A program made the translations under genes and the position numbers. The notes beneath the pieces were generated by a model. The model was not told the origin of the DNA. It saw only the letters and a program-made list of their open reading frames with translations, and did not search any database. A stretch of 64,000 bases of DNA from Sorangium cellulosum So0157-2. Its GTDB lineage: Bacteria; Myxococcota_A; Polyangia; Polyangiales; Polyangiaceae. The DNA lies in the NCBI RefSeq assembly GCF_000418325.1, contig NC_021658.1, positions 4,761,501 to 4,825,500 on the forward strand, in the 5' to 3' direction. Below are positions 23,650-37,916 of this stretch, in pieces. How positions within the stretch are numbered: position 1 is the stretch's first letter; every line of letters starts with the position of its first letter.

Positions 23650-24932
23650 CTAGATGGACCCTCCGGGCCCCACAGGCGGCGGAATCGACCACTCCGCGCT
23701 GTCCGAGAGCCTCGGCTCCGCCTCCTCCGCCGCGCTCCCGAAGAAATCCGCCACGTCGTGCCGCCTCGCCTCCGCGTCCGCCCGCCCGAGCTCGATCAGC
23801 TTCCGCGTGAACGACCCGTCGAACAGGAGGTAGCTCGCCAGATCCGCGTCGTTCTCCGCCCCCACGTCCACCAGCGAGAGCAGCCGCCGCATCATCGCCG
23901 GCCCCCCCTGCACCTTGCCCGCCTTCACGTGCTCCGCCGCCAGCCGCCCGAGATCCACGCTCGGCCGCACCACCAGCGTCTCCACCCGCCGGTACGGCAG
24001 CGCCCCGCGCTGCGCCGCCGCCCCGTTGATCGAGTGCAGGAAATCCGGCCCGAACGCCCGCTCCCCGTCCTCGATCATGTGGTTCACCCGCGTCAGGACC
24101 TCGAAATCCGTCTGGATGTGGTCGAGCAGGAACGCGTTCAGCACCTTGCCGAGCACCAGCGCCATCCCCGGCGGCTTGCCGCTGTCCCCCGCGTCGATGC
24201 TCCGCACCTCCCGCGACAGCCCGATCGCCAGCACGTGCGTCGCCCCCAGCCGGAGCGCCGGCGCGATCGGCGTGTTCTGCCGCACCCCGCCGTCCATGTA
24301 CAGATCCCGGCCGATGCGCACCGGCGGGAACAGGATCGGGATCGCCGCCGACGCGAGCGCGTGCGGCGGGCCGATCAGCGCCCCGCGGATGATCGTCCGC
24401 GGCGGCGCCGTCGTCGGCAGCGCGCCGTCCGGGCCGGTCTGCATGAAGATCACCGTGCGGCCCGTCGCGATCTCGGTCGCCGACACGCTGACCGCCGACA
24501 GGTACCCGTGGCGCAGCGTGCGCGCGATCGCGCGCCACGGGATCTCCCGCTCCACGAGCCGCTGCATCGGCGAGACGTCGAACAGGCCCACGCCCTCCGA
24601 GCCGCCGCCGAACACGAGCTTCGGCAAGGAGATCGCCTGCCGCACCCCGAAGCCGAGCACGGTCTCGAGCTTCAGCTGCGTCCACAGGTTGACGAGCCGC
24701 CGCACGCCCAGCGTCGGATCGTCGAGGTGCGCCGCGAGGTAGCACGCGTTCACCGCCCCCACCGACGTCCCGCACAGGATGTCGATCCGCGGCGGCGCGC
24801 CCCGCAGCCGGGCGAACGCGTCGAGCACATACGACATCACCCCGACCTCGTACGCCCCCCGCGCCCCGCCGCCCGAGAGGATCACCGCGACCTTGCGCCG
24901 CGGCTTCGCGCCTGTCCTTCCGCCGGTACCCG

Positions 24933-24936
<4 letters not shown>
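23650..24936 (-). CDS. Patatin-like phospholipase
   Basis: A 428-residue protein with the complete patatin catalytic set: oxyanion-hole GGGARGAYEVG near residue 22, nucleophile GTSVG near 55, and the Asp of MDGGVRQNTP near 218. The family hydrolyses acyl esters of phospholipids or neutral lipids with a Ser-Asp dyad. There is no signal peptide or clear membrane segment, so it is probably cytosolic or membrane-peripheral. The C-terminal ~150 residues are charged and family-variable. Its ATG overlaps the stop of the large kinase gene (ATGA), so the two should be translationally coupled; the kinase may control the lipase or share its pathway (inference). Confidence 0.92.
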
Positions 24937-29384
<4,448 letters not shown>

Positions 29385-29827
29385 GCAGCGAAGCGGCGCG
29401 CGGGCGCCGCGGCTGGGAGGCGCCGGGCGCGGTGGTTCAGGGAGACCGATGAAAGAAGGACCGCGCGCGGTTCCCCCGGATCCACGGGAGGACTACGGGT
29501 TGACCCGCATGGTAGCGTCCCGCCCGCGTCTTCGGGGAGACAACCATGGTGGAAAGGCGAATCTTTCTGGGCGGGTCGAGGGTCCGCGCGCCCGGTGAGC
29601 CCGCCTGCGCGCCGCGGCTCCGCGGCCGCGCGGCCGTCCAGCATCGACGCTGAATTTTCGCTTGCAAGGCGCCCTCACGCGGGGCTCGCCCCCGGGCCGC
29701 CGCGGCCGGCCGAGGGCAACCGACCGCGTGAAACGCGGACCGGCGCGCCGGCGGGGCGAGGTCAGGCGCGCGGCCTTGATGTTCCCTGCATTTTTCCTTA
29801 CTACCGAGCCGAGAGGAGTGATCCCCG
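29385..29827. other. Divergent intergenic region between the kinase and DoxX genes
   Basis: This 443-base gap must contain promoters for both the minus-strand kinase and the plus-strand doxX-like gene, but no convincing -35/-10 pair stands out. The only AT-richer stretch is around 29780-29810, just before the AGGAG of the DoxX gene. Short open frames here have no ribosome site or recognisable product. Confidence 0.5.
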
Positions 29828-30253
29828 ATGCTCACCAGATTCCTGCGGGTGACCGACGTGCCGTTTTCCGGCTCGGTCGGGCTGCTCGCGCTTCGCGTCG
29901 TCACCGGCATTGCCTTCATCTTTCACGGCTGGGGGAAGATCCAGGCCCCCTTCGGCTGGATGGGGCCCACCGCGCCCGTCCCGGGGTTCTTGCAGGCGCT
30001 GGCCGTCCTCGCCGAGGTCGGCGGCGGCATCGCCTGGATCCTCGGCCTCCTGACGCCGCTCGCGTCGCTCGGGATCGCCATCACCATGGCCGTCGCCGTC
30101 GCGGTGCACGTGATGAACGGCGACCCGTTCTTCGCGATGGGCGCCGCCTCCTACGAGGCGGCGGCCGTCTACTTCAGCATCTCCCTCGTGCTGCTCCTGC
30201 TCGGGCCGGGGAGGCTCTCCGCCGACGCGGCGATCTTCGGGCCGAAGCGCTGA
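29828..30253 (+). CDS. DoxX family membrane protein
   Basis: A 141-residue protein with four hydrophobic segments (about residues 17-35, 52-72, 75-95 and 108-128) and the DoxX-type sequence FHGWGKIQAPFGW after the first helix. The length is typical of the family. DoxX-like proteins are inner-membrane proteins linked to quinone or thiol redox and oxidative stress, but the exact reaction is unknown here. AGGAG lies about nine bases before the ATG. It is transcribed alone, ahead of the histidine kinase. Confidence 0.88.
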   Translation: MLTRFLRVTDVPFSGSVGLLALRVVTGIAFIFHGWGKIQAPFGWMGPTAPVPGFLQALAVLAEVGGGIAWILGLLTPLASLGIAITMAVAVAVHVMNGDPFFAMGAASYEAAAVYFSISLVLLLLGPGRLSADAAIFGPKR

Positions 30254-30480
30254 GCTGCTCCGCGCGCGCTCGCCAGGCGCGCGCGATCGCGCCGCCGCCG
30301 GCGCTCCGGCGGCACGCCTGAGCCTCGCCGGCGGATCCCTCCGGCCCGGCGCATGAGACGGGCACCCCGGGAGCCCGTGGTTCCATCGTGGTCGGACAGC
30401 GGGCGCATTGTCCCTGTTTGCGCCGATGAAGCGAGGCCGTCCCGGTAGCCACAGCACTATGCTGCAGTTGGGAGGGCTCG

Positions 30481-33393
30481 ATGAAGGACGGCGGGGCAAG
30501 GGCGCTCTCGAATGGCGTACCGCGCGGTGTTGCTATCGCGGCAGCCTGCTCGTTCGCCCTCGGGTCCGTGGCGCTGCTCGGCTGGTCGATCGGGTCGATC
30601 CCCCTCATCTCCATCGCGGAAGGCCTGCCGAGCATGGTGCCCAACACCGCGCTCGCCCTCGTCCTCGCGGGCGCGTCGCTCTGGGCGCTGGGCGGGCGGG
30701 AGCGCCCGGCGCCGCTGCGCCGGCTGCTCGGACGGGCGTGCGCCGCCGGCGTCGTCGCGTTCGGCCTCGCGGCCCTCGTCCAGTACGTCTTCGGGTGGGA
30801 TTTCGGCGTCGATCGCCTGCTGTTCCCGGCCCGCGTGGCGTTCCCGAGCGAGTTCCCCGGCAGGCCGCCGCCGAACACCGCGCTCTGCTGCGTCCTGATC
30901 GGCGCGGCGCTCCTCTCGCTGCCCGTGAAGACGCGGCGCGCCTGCCGGCTCTCGCAGGGCGCTGCGCTCTCGGCCGCGGCGCTCGCGCTGACCGCGCTGA
31001 CCGGTTACGTGTTCGGCGTCGGCTACTTCTACGGCCTGCCGCCGCTGTTCCCGTTCACGGGCATGGCGCTCCACGCCTCGATCGCCTTCCTCGCGCTCTG
31101 CGCCGGGCTCATCATGGCGAGTCCCAATTGCGGGGCCTTCGCCGTGCTGGCGGCCAGCGGGCCCGGGGGCGTCCTGTTGCGGCGCTCGCTGCCCTTCGTC
31201 GTCCTGGCCCCGCTCGCGATCGGCCGCCTCTTCCTGATCGGCGCAGATCTCGGGGCCTACCCCCTCGCCGCGTCGTTCTCGCTCGCCTCGGCCATCTCGA
31301 CGCTCCTGCTCGGGGCCGCGCTCTGGGTCAGCGCGGCGCGCCTGAACCTGCTCGACGAGGCGCGGCGCCAGGCCGAGGAGGCGCGCGCCTTTCTGGCGAC
31401 CGTCGCGCAGTCCTCCGACGACGCCGTGATCGGCAGCGCCCTCGACGGGACCATCCTGAGCTGGAACCCGGCCGCGGAGCGCCTCTACGGCTACGGCGCC
31501 GGCGAGGTGATCGGCAAGAAGCTGCCCATCCTGTGCCCGCCCGAGCGCGCCGGCGAGGCGGAGGCGACCTTCGCGCGCCTGCGCCGCGGCGAGCGCGTCG
31601 AGCGCTTCGAGGCCGTGAGCCGGACCAAGGACGGCAGGCACATCGACATCGAGGTCACGGTCTCGTCGATCGCGGACGCCTCGGGCCGCATCACCGGCGT
31701 CTCCACGATCTGCCGCGACATCGGGCGCCGCAAGGCGATGGAGGCGGCGATCGCGAGCGCCCACGAGGCGGAGCGGCGCATCCGCGCGCAGCTCGAGGAC
31801 GTCGGAACCGCGTGCGCGGCGGTCTCGGAGACGCTGGCGAACCTGCCGCGCTCCGAGTCGGGGATGCGCGCCGTGCTGGAGGTCATCGCGCGGCACGCGA
31901 AGGAGATCTCGGGCGCCGACTACGCGTCGCTCGGCGTCGGAGAGGACGGCCGGCGGCCGTTCGACGCCTGGGTCCCGAGCGGCGTCCCCGCGGAGCAGAG
32001 CGCGCGGATCGGCGCGATCCCGCGCCCCATCGGCGTCCTCGGCGCGGTGGGCCGCGACGGCCGGCCGATCCGGCTCGACGACGTCCACGCTCACCCCGAC
32101 TTCATCGGGCTGCCGCCGCACCACCCCTCGATCGAGGCGTTCCTGGGCGTGCCGCTCCGCTTCCACGGCCGGAGCGTGGGCAACCTGTACCTCGGCAAGC
32201 GCCCCGGCCGCCCGCCGTTCACCGAGGACGACGAGCGCGCCGCGAAGCTGCTCGCCGACCGCACGTGCAGCGCGATCGAGACCGCGCGCCTCTACCGCGT
32301 CGAGGCGAACGAGCGAAGGCGGCTCCAGGCGGTCGTCGAGCAGATGCCCGAGGCGGCGATCCTCGTCGACGCCGAGGGGCGGCTCATCACGTGCAATCGG
32401 CTGGCGCTCCAGTACGCCTCGCGCCCGGCGGGCGAGCTGGATCCGTGGGGCAACGCGGTGATCTTCGATCCCAGGACCCCGGGAAGAGAGCCGGTCGGCT
32501 GGGCCGAGCGCCCGCTGACCCGGGCGCTGCATCGCGGGGAGGTCGTGACGGGCGCCGAAGGGCTGCTCCGTTGCGAAGGCGGCGCCTTCGTCCCGGTGCT
32601 GGTCAACGCCGCGCCGGTGCGATCCGACGACGGCGAGATCGAGGGCGCCGTCGCCGTCTTCCAGGACATCTCTGCGCTCAAGGAGATGGAGCGACAGCGC
32701 CAGGAGTGGATCAGCATCGTCGCTCACGACCTCCGCCAGCCCATCCAGGTCATCGCGACCGCGAGCCACCTCCTGCGCTCCCGGTCCGGCGGGCAGCTCG
32801 TCGCGGACGGCGAGAAGCAGCTCGGGAGGATCGCCTCGTCCGTCGAGCGGCTGCGCCGCATGATCGACGACCTCCTCGACGCCTCGCGCATCGAGGCGCA
32901 CGAGCTCACGCTGGATCGCTCTCCGGTCGACCTCCGCGCGCAGCTCGGAGAGATCGTCGAGAAATCGACCGCGGCGACCGCGGGCCACGCCGTGCGGCTG
33001 GAGGTGCGCGGCGACGTGCCCGCCGTCCTGGCGGACCCCGGCCGGCTCGAGCAGATCGTCACCAACCTGCTCTCCAACGCGGCCAAGTACGGCCAGCCGA
33101 ACGGCGACATCGCGGTGGCCGTCAGCGCCGACCGCTCCTTCGCGCAGATCGCCGTGACCAACTGGGGACGCGGCATCGCCGAGGCGTCTCTGCCGCACCT
33201 GTTCAAGCGCTTCTCGCGCGCGGCCGAGGGCGACGCTCGCCGCGTCCGCGGCGTGGGCCTCGGCCTCTACATCACGAAGGGGCTTGTGGAGGCGCACGGC
33301 GGCGCCATCGCTGTCGAGAGCACCCCCGGCGGCGCGACGACATTCCGCTTCTCGCTGCCGCTCGCGGATCCCGCGCCCGCCGCCGGCGCGTAG
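30481..33393 (+). CDS. Membrane-anchored hybrid-sensor histidine kinase (PAS-GAF-PAS-HisKA-HATPase)
   Basis: A 970-residue sensor kinase. Residues 1-285 contain roughly eight hydrophobic helices of a MASE-like membrane sensor. Then follow a PAS domain (~300-420, with a PAC segment ending DIGRRK), a GAF domain (~440-605), a second PAS (~610-720, ending DISALKEMERQR), HisKA with phosphoacceptor His near 747 (AHDLRQP) and HATPase_c (N-box NLLSNAAKYG, G2 GVGLGLYI). The G1 box reads NWGRGI, with Asn replacing the usual Asp; this also occurs in phytochrome-like kinases. No receiver domain or response-regulator gene is adjacent, so the partner is elsewhere. GGGAGG precedes the ATG. Confidence 0.92.
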   Translation: MKDGGARALSNGVPRGVAIAAACSFALGSVALLGWSIGSIPLISIAEGLPSMVPNTALALVLAGASLWALGGRERPAPLRRLLGRACAAGVVAFGLAALVQYVFGWDFGVDRLLFPARVAFPSEFPGRPPPNTALCCVLIGAALLSLPVKTRRACRLSQGAALSAAALALTALTGYVFGVGYFYGLPPLFPFTGMALHASIAFLALCAGLIMASPNCGAFAVLAASGPGGVLLRRSLPFVVLAPLAIGRLFLIGADLGAYPLAASFSLASAISTLLLGAALWVSAARLNLLDEARRQAEEARAFLATVAQSSDDAVIGSALDGTILSWNPAAERLYGYGAGEVIGKKLPILCPPERAGEAEATFARLRRGERVERFEAVSRTKDGRHIDIEVTVSSIADASGRITGVSTICRDIGRRKAMEAAIASAHEAERRIRAQLEDVGTACAAVSETLANLPRSESGMRAVLEVIARHAKEISGADYASLGVGEDGRRPFDAWVPSGVPAEQSARIGAIPRPIGVLGAVGRDGRPIRLDDVHAHPDFIGLPPHHPSIEAFLGVPLRFHGRSVGNLYLGKRPGRPPFTEDDERAAKLLADRTCSAIETARLYRVEANERRRLQAVVEQMPEAAILVDAEGRLITCNRLALQYASRPAGELDPWGNAVIFDPRTPGREPVGWAERPLTRALHRGEVVTGAEGLLRCEGGAFVPVLVNAAPVRSDDGEIEGAVAVFQDISALKEMERQRQEWISIVAHDLRQPIQVIATASHLLRSRSGGQLVADGEKQLGRIASSVERLRRMIDDLLDASRIEAHELTLDRSPVDLRAQLGEIVEKSTAATAGHAVRLEVRGDVPAVLADPGRLEQIVTNLLSNAAKYGQPNGDIAVAVSADRSFAQIAVTNWGRGIAEASLPHLFKRFSRAAEGDARRVRGVGLGLYITKGLVEAHGGAIAVESTPGGATTFRFSLPLADPAPAAGA

Positions 33394-33698
33394 CGCGCCG
33401 CAGCGCGTCTCCTGCCCTGCCGCTGATTTCATCTTCACGCGAGGAGCCGCGGCGAGCTCCACGATTCGATGCCAGCGAGCTCGGCAGTTCGGACTGACGA
33501 GCTGGGCAGTCGAGTTGGCGAGTTTTATTACACCGAACTCCGTTCTCCGCATTCCGTTTTACGGCGCCACCATCCTTTCGCAGTATTCTGCGCTCAGGCC
33601 GCTCAGAATGATCGCAGAAGGAACTTCCTGAGGTTCGTATCCTTGCTACACCTGAGATCCGCTCCGGCCCGACGTCGGGGTAGTGAGGTGGCGCAGCA
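33394..33698. other. Intergenic region upstream of ftsH with two short palindromes
   Basis: 305 bases, clearly AT-richer than the surroundings between 33510 and 33660. Contains CGCAG-TATT-CTGCG (33579-33592) and the perfect palindrome AGGAACTTCCT (33619-33629), either of which could be an operator. No consensus heat-shock promoter was recognised. GAGGTG at 33685-33690 is the ribosome site for ftsH. Confidence 0.5.
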
Positions 33699-35510
33699 GT
33701 GAATTCCTGGTTCTTGCAGGTGGGTAAGCGGCTGGGGCCCGCGGGGCGTCGGCTTTGGGTGCTCGGGATCCTGGGGGTGGTGCTGGCGGTGACGCTCGGG
33801 CTCGCTCTCCGCGCGGCCCGCGAGTCGCCCGCGGAGCGCGCGGCGACGTACACCGAGCTGCTCCAGATCGCGCAGGCGGGGCAGGCGACCGCGGTCGAGG
33901 TGAGCGGCGATCGCTTCTTCGTGCGCCAGGCGGGCGGCGTGGCGGTGACCGCCGTCGTCGACGAGCCGACGCTCCGGCAGGAGCTGGTCTCCCGGTTCGC
34001 GGGCGCCGGCGCCTCGGTCGACTTCGCCTCCCGGGAGGAGCCGTCGCGCGCCGCGTCGACCGCGCTGCCGGTGGTCGTCCTCGCCGCGGTCGGGTTCGCG
34101 CTCTTCACGGTGAGCCGGCGCCGCAGCCCGAAGGTCTTCTCCGACGCCAAGGCGGGGGTCGCGCGCGCGCCCGTGCGCTTCGCCGACGTGGCCGGGATGC
34201 ACGAGGTCAAGCAGGAGCTCGCCGAGACGGTCGAGTTCCTGAAGAGCCCCGAGCGCTTCGCGCGCCTCGGCGGCCGCCCGCCGCGCGGCGTGCTGCTGAC
34301 GGGCGAGCCGGGGACCGGCAAGACGCTGCTGGCGCGCGCGGTCGCGTGCGAGGCGGGCGTGCGGTTCCTCTCGGCGTCGGGGTCGAGCTTCCAGGAGATG
34401 TTCGTCGGCGTCGGCGCCTCCCGCGTCCGCGCGCTCTTCGCCGAGGCGCGCAAGGCCGCCCCGTGCATCGTCTTCATCGACGAGATCGACGCCGTCGGGC
34501 GGGCGCGCGCGAAGGGGCAAGGCGACTCCGCGTCCGCCGAGCACGATCAGACGCTGAACCAGCTGCTCGTCGAGATGGACGGGTTCGACCACGCGACCGG
34601 CATCGTGGTGATCGCGTCGACCAACCGCGTCGACATGCTCGATCCCGCGCTGCTCCGGCCGGGGCGCTTCGATCGCAAGGTCACCGTGCCGCTGCCCGAC
34701 GTGCGCGGCCGCGAGGAGATCCTGAACGTCCACGCCGGGCCGATCCCGCTCCAGGGCGAGGTCGATCTCGGCTACATCGCCCGCAGCACGCCGGGCTTCT
34801 CGGGCGCCGACCTGGCCAACCTCCTGAACGAGGCGGCCATCCTCGCGGCCCGCGAGGGCGCCGACGCGGTGGATCCGACGCACATCGACCGCGCGCGCGA
34901 CCGGGTGCTCATGGGGCTCGAGCGCAAGGGGGTGCTCGTCGACGAGGACGAGCGCTACGCGACCGCCGTGCACGAGGCCGGGCACGTCGCGGTCGGGCTG
35001 CTCGCGCCGAGCTGCGACCCGGTGCACAAGGTGTCGATCCTGCCGCGGGGCCGCGCGCTCGGCGTCACCCAGGCGATGCCCGAGAAGGATCGGCTGATGT
35101 ACCGGAAAGAGTACCTCGAGGATCAGATCTGCATGCTGATGGGCGGCCGCGCCGCCGAGATGGTCATCCTCGGGACGATGACGGCCGGCGCCTCGGACGA
35201 CATCCAGCGCGCCTCGACGATCGCGTGGAAGATGGTCGCGGAGCTCGGCATGAGCCACCTCGGCCCCATCTGCGTCGGCGATGGGCACCCCGCGCGGAGC
35301 CCGGCCCTGCTCGACCGCGTCGACGAGACGGCGCGGGCGCTCACCGACGCCCAGCTCGCGCGCGCCGTCGAGATCGTGAAGTCCCGGCGGGGCGAGATCG
35401 ACGCGCTCGTCACGGCGCTCCTCGCGAAGGAGACGCTCGGCATGGACGAGATCCAGGCCTGCTTCCCGGCCGATCGACGGCCGCGCGCCGCCGCCCACGC
35501 GGACGCCTGA
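33699..35510 (+). CDS. ftsH: ATP-dependent zinc metalloprotease FtsH
   Basis: A 603-residue membrane AAA+ protease. Two transmembrane helices (~19-38 and ~124-142) flank a short periplasmic domain. The AAA module has Walker A GEPGTGKT near 202, Walker B IVFIDEIDAVGR near 261 and an SRH with ALLRPGRFDR. The M41 peptidase domain has HEAGH near 426 and the Asp-containing GASDDIQRA, the third zinc ligand. FtsH degrades membrane and short-lived soluble proteins. The start is GTG with GAGGTG upstream. Length is slightly short and the C-terminus ends soon after the protease domain, so this may be one of several paralogues. Confidence 0.95.
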   Translation: MNSWFLQVGKRLGPAGRRLWVLGILGVVLAVTLGLALRAARESPAERAATYTELLQIAQAGQATAVEVSGDRFFVRQAGGVAVTAVVDEPTLRQELVSRFAGAGASVDFASREEPSRAASTALPVVVLAAVGFALFTVSRRRSPKVFSDAKAGVARAPVRFADVAGMHEVKQELAETVEFLKSPERFARLGGRPPRGVLLTGEPGTGKTLLARAVACEAGVRFLSASGSSFQEMFVGVGASRVRALFAEARKAAPCIVFIDEIDAVGRARAKGQGDSASAEHDQTLNQLLVEMDGFDHATGIVVIASTNRVDMLDPALLRPGRFDRKVTVPLPDVRGREEILNVHAGPIPLQGEVDLGYIARSTPGFSGADLANLLNEAAILAAREGADAVDPTHIDRARDRVLMGLERKGVLVDEDERYATAVHEAGHVAVGLLAPSCDPVHKVSILPRGRALGVTQAMPEKDRLMYRKEYLEDQICMLMGGRAAEMVILGTMTAGASDDIQRASTIAWKMVAELGMSHLGPICVGDGHPARSPALLDRVDETARALTDAQLARAVEIVKSRRGEIDALVTALLAKETLGMDEIQACFPADRRPRAAAHADA

Positions 35511-36029
35511 GCCGCGCAGGCTCGAGGGCGCCGGGAAGGAAAGCTCTTTCTGGCGCCCCCAGGCCCTCTCCGCGATCCGCCTCCTCCACGGGCGCTCGCC
35601 GCGCTCCCCCTCTCTCCTGCAATTCATTCCTTTCTCGCCACGGGCGCTCCCGGACGCGCCGCGCAGGCTCCCGGAGTGGCGGCTGGCTCACCGGACCTGA
35701 GGTATTCGACGCCTCGTCGCTCGGAAGAGCTCGCCCGCAGGCGTATCGCGCAGGACGGGATGCGGCGCGGCGTCTCGGAGCCATGGCGCGCTGCATCGCC
35801 CGTTCCGTCCGGAGGGCGCAAATCTCCCCTTGCGATTGCCGGGCAAGCTGGTGAAGTGGCGCCACTTGCATGCACGGATTCCGTCGCCTTCGCATCTCCT
35901 TCGACGGGGCGCTCTCTCCACGTTCCGGCTCGAACGGCCGGGCCCCGCGTCGCTCTCCGAGCGCGGCGCCGCCGTCGCGCGCTCATGTGCCCTGCGCGGG
36001 CGCGCGGCGCCGTGGCCCGGAGGCGCGCG
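35511..36029. other. Intergenic region between ftsH and the ATP-grasp gene
   Basis: 519 bases. Besides the hairpin at 35526-35558 I see nothing functional. The ATP-grasp frame is open upstream to 35676, but that part lacks family similarity and a ribosome site. Confidence 0.5.
35526..35558 (+). terminator. Candidate terminator hairpin after ftsH
   Basis: GGGCGCC (35526-35532) pairs with GGCGCCC (35552-35558); inside, GAAAG and CTTTC add a second short stem. It starts 16 bases after the ftsH stop. No T-tract follows, as is common in very GC-rich genomes, so function is uncertain. Confidence 0.45.
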
Positions 36030-37160
36030 GTGCCTGAGCCCCGGATACTGCTCCTGTCCAACAGAGACCCGGAGGAGGCGGTCGACGAGCCGCCACTTGC
36101 GCAGCGGGTGGGGAGCGGCCGCCTCCGGCTCGGCCGCGAGGACGGCAGCGCGGCCGTCGCCGAGAGCGTCCTCGCGACGCTCGCCGCGGCCCCGGGCGCG
36201 CGCGTGGCGCACCGGCCCGTGCTCCGGCCGAGCGAGGTGCTCGCGGCGATCGGCGATCATCGCCCCGACGTGATCTTCAACCTGTGCGAGGCGCTCGACG
36301 GCGACAGCCGCCACGAGGTCATGTGCGCGTGGCTGCTCGCGGGGCTCGACCTCCCGTTCACGGGCAGCGATCACGTCGCGCTCCGGAGCTGCCTGCACAA
36401 GGCCGAGGCGAACCGCATCCTCGCGCGCGCCGGCGTGCGCGTGCCCGAGACGGTGCGGGTCGACGGCCCGGATCGCATCCCCGACGTCGCCTTCCCGGCC
36501 ATCGTCAAGCCGGAGCGCGAGGACGGCTCGACCGGGATCGATCGGGGCTCGGTCGTCCGCGATCGCGCCGCGCTCCGCGACCAGGTGGCCGCGGTCGTCG
36601 CGCAGTGCCGCCAGCCGGTCGTGGTGCAGCGCTACGTGCACGGGCGGGAGCTCTCGGTCTCGCTGCTCGGCTGGCCCACGCCGCGCGTGCTGCCGCCCGG
36701 CGAGATCACCTTCCAGGGCCTGCCCGAGGGGCACCCGCACGTCGTCACGTACGAGTCGAAGTGGCGCCCCGAGACGGCCGCGTCGATCGGCACGCCGTCG
36801 ACCGCGGCGGTGCTGCGGCCGCTCGAGCTGCGCCGGGTCGTCGCGATCGGCCGCCGCGCCTTCGAGGTGCTCGGGCTGCGCGACTACGGCCGCGTCGACG
36901 TGCGGCTCGACGAGCGCGGGACGCCGTACGTCATCGACGTCAACCCGAACTGCGACCTCTCGCCGGACGCCGGCTTCGCGCGCGCGGCGGCGCGCGCCGG
37001 CCTCTCCTACGCCGACGTGATCGGGGAGATCCTCCGCGCCGCGCTCGCCCGCGGCCCGCGCCAGGGCGATCTGCTCCGCGCGCGCGGCCGCGCTCCGGCG
37101 CGGGGCCGCGCGCGCCCCGCCGCGCGCGGCGCCCTCGCCGCCGCGCCCGAGGCGCCGTGA
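36030..37160 (+). CDS. ATP-grasp ligase of the D-alanine--D-alanine ligase type
   Basis: About 376 residues from the GTG at 36030, chosen because CGGAGG sits seven bases before it and the protein then begins with the first beta strand (PRILLLSN). An N-terminal Rossmann-like part (DVIFNLCEALDG) is followed by the ATP-grasp core: FPAIVKPEREDGSTGID, QRYVHGRELSVSLLG, and the metal site DYGRVDVRL with DVNPNCDLSPD. The family joins a carboxylate to an amine using ATP. It is not next to peptidoglycan genes, so a role other than D-Ala-D-Ala synthesis is likely, perhaps peptide tailoring (inference). The C-terminal ~50 residues are Arg/Ala/Pro-rich. The stop overlaps the GNAT start (GTGA). Confidence 0.88.
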   Translation: MPEPRILLLSNRDPEEAVDEPPLAQRVGSGRLRLGREDGSAAVAESVLATLAAAPGARVAHRPVLRPSEVLAAIGDHRPDVIFNLCEALDGDSRHEVMCAWLLAGLDLPFTGSDHVALRSCLHKAEANRILARAGVRVPETVRVDGPDRIPDVAFPAIVKPEREDGSTGIDRGSVVRDRAALRDQVAAVVAQCRQPVVVQRYVHGRELSVSLLGWPTPRVLPPGEITFQGLPEGHPHVVTYESKWRPETAASIGTPSTAAVLRPLELRRVVAIGRRAFEVLGLRDYGRVDVRLDERGTPYVIDVNPNCDLSPDAGFARAAARAGLSYADVIGEILRAALARGPRQGDLLRARGRAPARGRARPAARGALAAAPEAP

Positions 37161-37681
37161 TCGCGCAGCGCGGCCTCCGCCCCGAAGACCGGCCGCTCAT
37201 CGCGGAGCTGCTCGAGTCGCTCCCCGCGTTCACGGCCGACGAGCGCGCGGTGGCGCTGGAGCTCGTCGACGCGACGCTGGCCCAGCCCTCGGCGGACGGC
37301 TACCGGTTCGTGCTGAGCTTCCAGGGCGCGCCGGGCGGCGGCGGAGCGCCCCGGCTGGCGGGGTACCTCTGCTACGGCCGCACGCCGATGACGCAGTCCA
37401 CGTACGACCTGTACTGGATCGCCACCTCGCCGGACTTCGCGCGCTCGGGGGTGGCGCGCGGGCTCGTCGCCACCATGGAGAGCGAGATCGCGCGCGAGGG
37501 GGGCGGCCTCGTGCGCGTGGAGACGGGCAGCCGGGAGGGGCACGGCGCGGCGGTGCGCTTCTACGACGCGGTGCAGTTCGCGCGGGCGGCGGTCATCGAC
37601 GACTTCTACGCGCCGGGCGACGATCTCATCATCTACACGAAGCGCGTCGCTCCGGCGCGCGCCTCGGCCGCGCCGCCGGCC
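37157..37681 (+). CDS. GNAT-type N-acetyltransferase domain, probably fused to the downstream methyltransferase
   Basis: Starts at a GTG overlapping the ATP-grasp stop. Residues 1-170 form a GNAT fold: SPDFARSGVARGLVATME is the acetyl-CoA loop (R-S-G-V-A-R-G form of RxxGxG/A), and GAAVRFYDAVQF is the usual C-terminal motif. After residue ~170 an Ala/Pro linker begins and the frame enters the 9-bp repeat as Gly-Arg-Ala. This frame then has no stop until 38839 and reads the methyltransferase region out of frame. The natural product is therefore likely a GNAT-linker-methyltransferase fusion interrupted near 37682, either by a one-base sequence error or by a genuine frameshift. I end the feature where domain coding stops. 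The substrate is unknown. Confidence 0.75.
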
Positions 37682-37818
37682 GGCCGCGCCGGCCGCGCCG
37701 GCCGCGCCGGCCGCGCCGGCCGCGCCGGCCGCGCCGGCCGCGCCGGCCGCGCCGGCCGCGCCGGCCGCGCCGGCCGCGCCGGCCGCGCCGGCCGCGCCGG
37801 CCGCGCCGGCCGCGCCGG
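37681..37818 (+). repeat. 9-bp tandem array (about 15 units) between GNAT and methyltransferase coding
   Basis: The unit CGGCCGCGC is repeated perfectly from 37681 to 37818. In the GNAT frame it reads Gly-Arg-Ala; in the methyltransferase frame it reads Ala-Pro-Ala, a believable flexible linker. Unit gain or loss keeps frame because 9 is a multiple of three, but a one-base slip would switch frames. Confidence 0.93.
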
Positions 37819-37916
37819 GCGAGCCGGCGCTCTACGACGCGGCCTTCGGCTACCGCGACTACGCCGCGGAGCGCGACTTCCTGCTCGCGTGCGCGCGCCG
37901 CTTCGGCGCCCGCCCG

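Noticed and set aside
30457..33552. 1031-residue minus-strand frame opposite the histidine kinase
   Set aside because: All sensor-kinase motifs lie on the plus strand; the minus frame is compositional.
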